Part shown: piece by piece, positions 33,003-40,154 of the stretch
Position numbering within the stretch: the first letter of the stretch is position 1
Layout of the letters: each line of letters begins with the position of its first letter
Assembly: GCA_015660815.1 (NCBI GenBank)
Contig: JACSDF010000009.1
Span: 1 to 40,154, forward strand
Direction: 5' to 3'
Length of the DNA stretch: 40,154 bases
Source: Actinomycetota bacterium
Lineage (GTDB): Bacteria; Actinomycetota; Actinomycetes; Nanopelagicales; Nanopelagicaceae
Position numbers and translations under genes: made by a program
The notes under the pieces: generated by a model
The model's database searches: none
Told to the model about the DNA's origin: nothing
The model's input: only the letters and a program-made list of their open reading frames with translations

Positions 33003-34157
33003 TTAATTCCTTACTTGGTGCGATGGGACTAACTTTACAATCACAAAAGCGATCGCAATTAATAATGGAACCATAATGTAGGCACGTGAAATTCCAAAAC
33101 TATCTCCGAGGACCCCAAGTAGGAACGGCGCAACCGCAATTGCAATTCCAGCGGCAAGAGATGTTCGACCAATTGCAAGATCTGGGCGGCCATCACTGAA
33201 TCCAATGAGTCGAATTGACGCCAGAGCAAATTGGATGGAAATTCCGAGACCGATAGCGAAGAGAGATATGAGACTTATAGCCATTGAATGCGAAAACCAA
33301 AATGCTGCAAAGCCAATGAACTGAACCGCAATCACTATAAGTAGTTGGGTATCGAGTGCTAGGCGCTTTAATACCAAACCGCCATACCAGCGTCCAATCC
33401 CCATTCCGGTGCCGAGGGCAACAATGGCAACGGTCGAGATTGCTGCGCTCGACCCAACGCGCTCTTTTAGCAACGCTGCCGCCCAGAAAGAGATTGCAAA
33501 TTCACTAGATATACAGGCAACAAAGCCAACCCAGGAAATCCAGAAAGAACGTGAGAGTTTTCCAGTTTGAGGACCTGACTCATCCGGAATATATTCTTCA
33601 ACATCTTTTTCGCGACCCAGTAAAAAAAGCGCAATTGCAACTGGCACGGCAAAGAGAAGGCCGATGCGCCAAAAGCTAGGAAAAATAATTGCGATAGAGC
33701 CAATGAGCGCGGTTCCAGTTACGAAACCAGCTGAGGCAATTCCATTTGCTTGTGGGATTGCAACTTCGGCGGCTTTGCCAAAGTGGTGGGAAAGTGATGT
33801 GAGCATTGTGTTAATTACAATAGAAACTCCAAAGCCTGTTATTAACGTTGCTGGCAGAGTTAGAAAAACTGGAGGAGAAAGGACAAACATTGTTATGCCA
33901 ATACTAAAGATGGTAAGTCCGATCCAACTTGCCCGAGTGCGACCAAAACGATGCGCAATATGGGGATTGGCATAGCCTGCAAAAATTGATGCGATTCCCA
34001 TCGCAGTGCCATGCAGGCCGGCAACGGTAAGCGAGGTACCTTGGTCGGCGCGTAGAAGTGATTGTGCTGGTCCAAAGCCACCGAGATAAAAGTTAACTAT
34101 CGCTGTTTGGGTTGCAATTACCCAGAAAAAACGATCGCGGTGAAAGGTTTTTGGCAT
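33003..34157 (-). CDS. MFS transporter
   Basis: A 384-residue, 12-helix MFS protein with an N-terminal FFWVIATQTAIVNFYLGGFGPAQSLLRADQGTSL, the loop 2-3 motif as HIAHRFGRTRASWIG and a central cytoplasmic loop GREKDVEEYIPDESGPQTGKLS. The substrate is unknown. It begins one base after the serC stop (TAG G ATG), so it is co-transcribed with serC. A 26-residue membrane peptide follows. Its pairing with serC may hint at amino acid or related export, but this is only positional. Confidence 0.85.
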   Translation of the reverse strand: MPKTFHRDRFFWVIATQTAIVNFYLGGFGPAQSLLRADQGTSLTVAGLHGTAMGIASIFAGYANPHIAHRFGRTRASWIGLTIFSIGITMFVLSPPVFLTLPATLITGFGVSIVINTMLTSLSHHFGKAAEVAIPQANGIASAGFVTGTALIGSIAIIFPSFWRIGLLFAVPVAIALFLLGREKDVEEYIPDESGPQTGKLSRSFWISWVGFVACISSEFAISFWAAALLKERVGSSAAISTVAIVALGTGMGIGRWYGGLVLKRLALDTQLLIVIAVQFIGFAAFWFSHSMAISLISLFAIGLGISIQFALASIRLIGFSDGRPDLAIGRTSLAAGIAIAVAPFLLGVLGDSFGISRAYIMVPLLIAIAFVIVKLVPSHQVRN

Positions 34158-34158
34158 C

Positions 34159-35286
<1,128 letters not shown>

Positions 35287-35289
<3 letters not shown>

Positions 35290-35979
35290 TGGGTAGTAGC
35301 GGTTCAACTCCCAATCAAGGCCACTGGAGCTGCGCTCATAACGTAATCGATCATGCATTCTTGAATATCGGCCTTGCCAGAATTCAATTGCCAGCGGTGT
35401 AACTCGATATCCACCCCAATTTGGAGGGCATGGGACAGGAGTTCCCTCTGGCCATTTTTCAGAGGCACCGTGAAATCTTAATTCCAACTCTTCGCGTGAG
35501 GTCAAAGGTGCAGATTGATGACTTGCCCAAGCACCAATCTGCGAGGACCAAGGGCGAGTGGCAAAATAACTAGCTGACTCATCGGCGCTAACTTTCTCAG
35601 CCAGACCACTTATTGAAATCTGACGCTCCATTGGATACCAAGGAAATAAAAGACTAACTTGCGGATTCGCATCTATTGCATGTGCCTTTCGAGATGAATA
35701 ATTAGTAAAGAATGTAAATCCGCCCAAAGAGATATCTTTAAGAAGCACCGTGCGCGTTGTAATAAATAGGTCAGAATCTAACGTTGAAAGAACCATTGCA
35801 TTAGCCTCGACAATAAGGGGATTGTCTCTGGCTTGCCGTAGCCAATCGGCAAAGGCGACAAATGGGTCAGTAGCTAATTCACCAATTCCAGATTGACCAT
35901 AAGAAAGGCGCATCGCCCTGATTTCTTCTCGACTGACATCTCCATTGCTCATAGATGTATCGAACCTCACTTTGGCCAT
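35287..35979 (-). CDS. pdxH: Pyridoxine/pyridoxamine 5'-phosphate oxidase
   Basis: PdxH oxidises PNP or PMP to PLP with FMN and oxygen. The 230-residue protein has the N-terminal helix REEIRAMRLSYGQSGI, DPFVAFADWLRQA, ITTRTVLLKDISLGGFTFFTNYSSRKAHAI (FMN phosphate site), ASHQSAPLTSREEL and the C-terminal substrate/FMN segment PLAIEFWQGRYSRMHDRLRY with the RxH pair. ATG 35979 has no clear ribosome site; ATG 35949 (the internal MSNGD) is a less likely alternative. It is divergent from citrate synthase with an 88-base gap. Confidence 0.94.
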
Positions 35980-36055
35980 GAGTGCATCCTCTTGGCTATG
36001 TGGTCGCTAGCACCCCTTATCTAGGTGCAGAATTAGGCAATTGCACACCGCACAA

Positions 36056-36061
36056 AAGGAG
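36056..36061 (+). promoter_or_regulatory. Shine-Dalgarno setting the GTG start of citrate synthase
   Basis: AAGGAG lies 6 bases before GTG 36068. It rules out the upstream TTG at 36041. The 88-base gap to pdxH contains TTGGCT and TATCTA, but their spacing is poor, so no promoter is called. Confidence 0.7.
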
Positions 36062-36067
36062 CCCAAC

Positions 36068-37183
36068 GTGTCTGAAGATTTTAAGCCTGGTCTTGAAGGT
36101 GTCATCGCTTTTGAATCTGAAATCGCCGAACCTGATAAAGAAGGCAGTGCCCTCCGTTACCGCGGTGTTGATATCGATGAGTTAGTAGGTCGAGTCTCTT
36201 TTGGAAATGTATGGGGTCTACTTGTAGATGATGAGTTCAACCCTGGTCTTCCTAATGCAGAAAAGTTTCCGCTTCCTGTTCACTCAGGAGATGTTCGAGT
36301 AGATGTGCAAGCTGCAATTTCAATGTTGGCTCCGGCTTGGGGATTCAAACCACTGTTAGATATCGATGATGCAGAAGCGCGCAGTAACCTTGCACGAGCA
36401 TCAGTGATGGTTCTTTCATACTTGTCACAAGCTGCACGCGGAGTTTCAGCACCTCCCGTTCCAGAATCTGAAATCGATAAGGCACATACAGTTGTCGAAC
36501 GAATGATGATTCGCTGGCGTGGAGAGCCTGATCCACTTCATGTACGAGCAATTGATGCATACTTTGTATCAGCTGCCGAGCATGGAATGAATGCATCAAC
36601 ATTTACCGCACGAGTCATTGCATCAACTGGTGCCGATGTTGCCGCTGCACTATCAGGTGCAATCGGTGCAATGTCTGGTCCTTTACATGGTGGAGCACCA
36701 TCTCGTGTATTACACATGATTGATGAAGTTGAAAAAACTGGTGATGCAACTGCATATGTAAAAGATTTGCTCGACCGCAAAGAGCGCCTTATGGGATTTG
36801 GTCATCGCGTGTATCGCGCTGAAGATCCACGTGCGCGCACATTGCGTCGCACTGCAAAGGAACTTAATGCACCACGATATGAAGTTGCAGAAGCGTTAGA
36901 AAAAGCTGCATTAAAAGAGCTACGCGAACGTCAACCAGATCGGGTTCTAGAAACTAACGTTGAGTTCTGGGCTGCAATTATTTTGGATTTTGCGGAAGTT
37001 CCATCTCACCTATTCACGTCGATGTTTACTGCGGCTCGTACTGCAGGTTGGTCGGCACATATCCTTGAGCAAAAGCGAACAGGTCGCTTGATTCGTCCAT
37101 CGGCTCGATACATCGGTAAGGCCCCTCGCACGGCTGAGTCGGTTTCAGGGTGGGATTCAACGGTCGAACAGCTCCATAAGTAA
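36068..37183 (+). CDS. citA: Citrate synthase 2 (actinobacterial type)
   Basis: A 371-residue citrate synthase. It condenses oxaloacetate with acetyl-CoA. Substrate and catalytic residues are H172 (AEHGMNAST), H207 (SGPLHGGAPSRV, equivalent to E. coli H264) and H246 (GFGHRVYRAEDPRA, equivalent to H305). The usual catalytic aspartate (NVDFY in most enzymes) is E299 here, in TNVEFWAA; I recall this substitution in the mycobacterial CitA (Rv0889c) subfamily. The start is GTG 36068 after a strong AAGGAG. It may therefore be a secondary citrate or methylcitrate-type synthase, though it is the only one in the window. Confidence 0.9.
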   Translation: MSEDFKPGLEGVIAFESEIAEPDKEGSALRYRGVDIDELVGRVSFGNVWGLLVDDEFNPGLPNAEKFPLPVHSGDVRVDVQAAISMLAPAWGFKPLLDIDDAEARSNLARASVMVLSYLSQAARGVSAPPVPESEIDKAHTVVERMMIRWRGEPDPLHVRAIDAYFVSAAEHGMNASTFTARVIASTGADVAAALSGAIGAMSGPLHGGAPSRVLHMIDEVEKTGDATAYVKDLLDRKERLMGFGHRVYRAEDPRARTLRRTAKELNAPRYEVAEALEKAALKELRERQPDRVLETNVEFWAAIILDFAEVPSHLFTSMFTAARTAGWSAHILEQKRTGRLIRPSARYIGKAPRTAESVSGWDSTVEQLHK

Positions 37184-37192
37184 AGTCTGCAA

Positions 37193-37266
37193 GCGGGTTA
37201 TGTAACCGCAGGGCTTTATAACAATTTAGTAAATGCTGCTAGAAAGAGGGTAAAAACCCGCCTTTT
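37193..37266 (+). terminator. Hairpins after citrate synthase (weak terminator candidate)
   Basis: GCGGGTT (37193-37199) can pair with the nearby AACCGC (37204-37209, one bulge) or with AACCCGC (37255-37261). A small GGGT/ACCC hairpin at 37248-37259 precedes GCCTTTT. None is a strong terminator alone. Confidence 0.35.
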
Positions 37267-37269
37267 GGT

Positions 37270-37298
37270 TTGCTTACCTACCCATACACGTGTGGAAT
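37270..37298 (+). promoter_or_regulatory. Probable malE promoter with palindromic operator
   Basis: TTGCTT (37270-37275) and TGGAAT (37293-37298) are 17 bp apart. The spacer and -10 edge contain the perfect palindrome ACACGTGT (37286-37293), a good place for a repressor of LacI type. Confidence 0.4.
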
Positions 37299-37308
37299 GA
37301 GGCTACTA

Positions 37309-37328
37309 ACGCATACCCTCGTATGCGT
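37309..37328 (+). repeat. Perfect 8-bp inverted repeat in the malE leader
   Basis: ACGCATAC (37309-37316), loop CCTC, GTATGCGT (37321-37328). It lies 14 bases before the malE Shine-Dalgarno, at or just after the predicted transcript start. It could be a DNA operator or an RNA hairpin that stabilises the 5' end. Confidence 0.6.
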
Positions 37329-37352
37329 ATTTTCCATCCATGGAGGATATAC

Positions 37353-38612
37353 ATGAATACAAAGCGTCTTGGCTTTGCTGGCGTAATTGCAGCAGCCGCG
37401 CTCGCAGTTTCAACACTTGTCGCACCATCAGCAAGTGCTGTCACCGAAATCGTCGTGTGGGCAGATGAATCTCGCGGGCCAAATCTAACTAAGGTAATTG
37501 CTGCAAAAGGTGACTGGGTTCCTGGTTACACAGTTAAGGTTGTAACTTTCTCAAGCTTCGATGCACTAAAAGATGCATTTGATAAAGCAACTGATGCATC
37601 TGGTCCAGATGTAGTTGTTGCAGCTAATGACTGGGTTCCATCTGGAGCAAAGAGCGGAAAGTTAGCTCCACTGGTACTAACTGCCGCTGTTAAAGCTCGC
37701 TTCAACCCAACTCAGTTCCTTGATTTAACTTATAAGGGCAAGTTGTATGGCGTACCAGTTGATATCAACAACGTTGCAATGATCTACAACACGAAATTAG
37801 TTTCATCAGCACCAACTTCATTTGGTGAAATGGTTAACTATTACAAAGCTAACAAAGCCTCTAAGGGCTTGAAGGCTGGACTATGTATTGCAGGCGGCGG
37901 AATGTCATGGGGAGCTCACTCAGTCTTCTCAGCACTTGGCGCAGATGCATACCAGTTCAACTCACGTGGTGGTGTCGTCTACGGACGTTCATTTAGCGCA
38001 GTAACTTTCGGAAAGAACGTTCGTACGTATCTTTTGGATGGCAAGAAGAGCAATGGCTTCTTCCCTGCAACAGATACTGGCTGCAAGGATAACTTCCTAG
38101 CCGGAACCGTTCCATTTGCCGTAATTGGTAACTGGGAGTGGAAAGATTACGTTGCTAAGGGATTCACAATGAATCTCATGCCAGTACCAGGAGTTGCTGC
38201 GGGAACATATGGCCGCATGTTTGGAAGCGTAAGTGGCGCACTTCTTACTACCTTTGCTACAAAGCATGGAGTAGAAGCTGGTGCTAAATCACTTCTTACT
38301 AACTTCTTCGCATCAACTGATGGACAGGTTCGTTACCAAACTCTCGAACTACGTCCACCAGCTGAAAAGGGTGCACAAGCTGATGCTTCAGTATCTGCAG
38401 GACAGCGTGGCTTCGGCTCAGCTGCAAGCCTTGCGGGTATTCCACAGATCGGCGCATTCCTAAACAGCAATAAGGGTGGCGCTAACTACTGGGATTCAGC
38501 TCCAGCATATTGGACTGCAGTCTTAATCGATGGCAAAGATGCTGTTTCTGAGGCTTCAAAGCTTGCTGCAATCTGGCGTGTAAACACTGATGGTGGCAAG
38601 GGTGACCTCTAA
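37353..38612 (+). CDS. malE: Extracellular solute-binding protein, maltose/maltodextrin type
   Basis: A 419-residue binding protein of the family 1 (MalE-like) fold. The signal peptide is residues 1-29 with cleavage after SASA (APSASA|VTE). No lipobox cysteine is present, so it may be free or held by the membrane partner. It has EIVVWADESRGPNL, DVVVAANDWVPSGAKSGKLAPL, YGVPVDINNVAMIYNT and a C-terminal region with TGCKDNF and the helix TDGQVRYQ, all typical of MalE homologues. ATG 37353 follows GGAGG (37342-37346). The codon use is biased toward common codons, fitting high expression. A strong terminator separates it from malF. Confidence 0.9.
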   Translation: MNTKRLGFAGVIAAAALAVSTLVAPSASAVTEIVVWADESRGPNLTKVIAAKGDWVPGYTVKVVTFSSFDALKDAFDKATDASGPDVVVAANDWVPSGAKSGKLAPLVLTAAVKARFNPTQFLDLTYKGKLYGVPVDINNVAMIYNTKLVSSAPTSFGEMVNYYKANKASKGLKAGLCIAGGGMSWGAHSVFSALGADAYQFNSRGGVVYGRSFSAVTFGKNVRTYLLDGKKSNGFFPATDTGCKDNFLAGTVPFAVIGNWEWKDYVAKGFTMNLMPVPGVAAGTYGRMFGSVSGALLTTFATKHGVEAGAKSLLTNFFASTDGQVRYQTLELRPPAEKGAQADASVSAGQRGFGSAASLAGIPQIGAFLNSNKGGANYWDSAPAYWTAVLIDGKDAVSEASKLAAIWRVNTDGGKGDL

Positions 38613-38646
38613 TTAATTTGCGAAATTCAAATTAATATCTGAATGT

Positions 38647-38685
38647 GAGTAATGCGGGCGAATTTTTCGCCCGCATTACTCTTTT
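38647..38685 (+). terminator. Strong terminator/attenuator between malE and malF
   Basis: A perfect 15-bp stem (38647-38661 with 38667-38681, GC-rich core GCGGGCGA/TCGCCCGC), loop ATTTT, then TTTT. It should end most malE transcripts, allowing more binding protein than permease. Confidence 0.88.
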
Positions 38686-38745
38686 CAAGAGTATAAGTTA
38701 AGAATATATTGGGACCAACAATAAACGAGTGAGGATATTTAAGCG

Positions 38746-40154
38746 ATGATGTATTTCATGAGGGGAAAGGTTGCCCTCGCTTTTAAAATCGTAATCCTGA
38801 GCCTCATTATTGCGATTTTGCTCATGCTTACGCAAAGCGCTTTTGCTCAACGAGAGTATGTCATTGCGGCGTTTTTAGCGTTAACAATTTTTGCATTAGC
38901 TATTACTTATCTAACTAAAATATCGATTCCTCTGAAATTTTTCATTCCAGGAATCTTGCTGTTGACCGCATTTGTTATAGGACCGATTCTATACACCGTT
39001 ACAATGTCCGGTTTTAACTATAAAACAGGCAACATTATCTCAAAAGAAGAGGCAATACTTCTGATTGAGGCAAGGGGTATAGAGGCCGATCCAGCTGGAA
39101 TTTCTTTTGATATTAAACTTGGCAGATCCGATGGAACTGAAGCAATTCTTGTATCAGACATAGCTAATCTGAAATACTTTATTTCAACTACAAGTTCAAG
39201 GATTGCCATTGATCCGCGCGACATCACACTCAATGAGTTCGGTGTTGCAATTACTGCACCGAACTTCACAGCCCTAACTGATTCAGAACTAGCACAAGCC
39301 GATGCTTTGTTTTCGAAAAAACGTTTTGTTTATGAGGGAGAGTATTTCATAGCTCTCGAAGGTTTTGAGGCTGGGATAGTATCTCGCCAGGTTCTAGAAT
39401 ATGTTGCTACAACTGACCAGTTCAAGAATTTAGTTACTGGACAGATGTATGGTGATAATGGTCGAGGTAATTATTCACTTCCAGATGACTCTGCTTCAAT
39501 TCTTGAACCCGGCTGGCGCGCACCAATCTGGTTTGAAAACTACACCAAAATATTTACCGATGCCCGTGTTCGTGAACCGCTTGTAAGAGTCTTTATCTGG
39601 ACCATTATCTTTGCGACTGCCGCAGTGCTGACACAATTTGCTCTAGGCCTATTGCTCGCTCTTGCACTTAATAAACCTATTCGTGGCCGTCGTATCTACC
39701 GGTCAATTTTGGTGCTGCCCTATGCGATGCCAAGTGTTATGAGTATTTTAATCTGGGGCGGTATGTTTAATACTGAATTCGGCGCGATAAATACACTATT
39801 GGGTACAGATATCGCGTGGTTTTCTGACCCCAACTTTGCACGGCTAGCTGTAATTCTGGTCAACCTTTGGCTCGGCTTTCCCTATTTTTATCTTGTTTCA
39901 AGTGGCTCACTTCAAGCAATTCCAAGTGAACTTCTTGAGGCTGCGGCAATTGATGGGGCTAATCCCCGTCAGATCTTCCGAAAGATTACGCTTCCATTGC
40001 TCCTTCAGATTCTCTCCCCACTATTAATCGCTTCTTTTGCATTCAATTTCAATAACTTCAATTTGATTTTCTTACTTACAGGTGGTGGGCCACGTAACGA
40101 ACTTGATGGTGAAATTGCTGGTGCTACGGATATTTTGATCAGTTACACGTACAA
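38746..40154 (+). CDS. malF: Maltose-type ABC transporter permease MalF (partial at right edge)
   Basis: The frame runs open from ATG 38746 to the end of the window (469 residues visible). Three N-terminal helices (about 13-35, 40-57, 65-88) are followed by a long extracytoplasmic part (about 90-275), in the position of the E. coli MalF P2 domain. Then come helices with FIWTIIFATAAVLTQFALG, ILVLPYAMPSVMSILIWGGMF, TEFGAINTLLG, and the EAA loop beginning E398 (EAAAIDGANPRQIFRKITLP) that contacts the ATPase. SFAFNFNNFNLIFLLTGGGP matches E. coli MalF closely. GAGGAT lies 9 bases before the ATG. malG and the ATPase probably follow outside the window. Confidence 0.93.
   Translation, partial: MMYFMRGKVALAFKIVILSLIIAILLMLTQSAFAQREYVIAAFLALTIFALAITYLTKISIPLKFFIPGILLLTAFVIGPILYTVTMSGFNYKTGNIISKEEAILLIEARGIEADPAGISFDIKLGRSDGTEAILVSDIANLKYFISTTSSRIAIDPRDITLNEFGVAITAPNFTALTDSELAQADALFSKKRFVYEGEYFIALEGFEAGIVSRQVLEYVATTDQFKNLVTGQMYGDNGRGNYSLPDDSASILEPGWRAPIWFENYTKIFTDARVREPLVRVFIWTIIFATAAVLTQFALGLLLALALNKPIRGRRIYRSILVLPYAMPSVMSILIWGGMFNTEFGAINTLLGTDIAWFSDPNFARLAVILVNLWLGFPYFYLVSSGSLQAIPSELLEAAAIDGANPRQIFRKITLPLLLQILSPLLIASFAFNFNNFNLIFLLTGGGPRNELDGEIAGATDILISYTY

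Noticed and set aside
39018-39269. An 83-residue minus-strand frame inside malF
   Set aside because: The plus-strand frame is open from 38746 to the window end and matches MalF; the minus frame is its shadow.

Overview
The window is a gene-dense, moderately low-GC chromosomal stretch of an actinobacterium. Mycothiol genes (mshA, mshD), carD, an atypical GlnR regulator, DUF3263, DUF3027, DUF2530 and DUF4395 proteins, a Mycobacterium-type serC and many promoters that look leaderless all point to Actinobacteria. The short spacers, frequent stop/start overlaps, compact protein versions and absence of mobile elements suggest a streamlined freshwater lineage of the acI/Nanopelagicales type. That lineage call is inference from style and protein resemblance; no rRNA is present to prove it.

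Layout. 1-2.5 kb: the C-terminus of a class III aminotransferase, a lone Abi/HEPN-like gene, a cysteine-desulfurase-like PLP enzyme and a 38-residue secreted peptide. 2.5-7.7 kb: a block matching, from memory, the M. tuberculosis Rv0811-Rv0819 neighbourhood: mshD and glnR on the minus strand, then a membrane thioredoxin, DUF4395, a Fur-family regulator, ygfZ, a 42-residue membrane peptide, nitrobindin and a type II-family asparaginase. 7.7-14.8 kb: mshA-ybjN-gpmA, an LpqE-like lipoprotein, then carD-ispDF-cysS-rlmB. 14.8-18.6 kb: an SGNH hydrolase facing a cytoplasmic beta-galactosidase. 18.7-22.6 kb: a polyphosphate/nucleotide group (ppk, mutT1-like, ppx). 22.7-28.5 kb: tRNA-Thr, beta carbonic anhydrase, alpha/beta hydrolase, NDH-2, an epimerase-DUF2867 fusion, a group II PLP decarboxylase and a DUF3263 protein. 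28.5-31.7 kb: groEL under a CIRCE operator, DUF3027, a cold-shock protein and DUF2530. 31.7-37.2 kb: two MFS transporters, a 26-residue membrane peptide, serC, pdxH and citrate synthase 2. 37.3-40.15 kb: a maltose-type ABC importer, malE then malF running off the right edge.

Functional links. mshA and mshD supply mycothiol, and two nearby genes are redox- or heme-related (thioredoxin, nitrobindin). ppk and ppx make and degrade polyphosphate. pdxH makes PLP for serC and the other PLP enzymes here. LacZ and MalEF point to use of imported oligosaccharides.

The most striking pattern is regulatory. About a third of the gene starts have a TANNNT hexamer exactly 6 or 7 bases before the start codon, the layout of leaderless actinobacterial promoters. 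In several places this hexamer overlaps the previous gene's stop codon or interlocks with a divergent promoter. No CRISPR array, insertion sequence, prophage or rRNA was seen.
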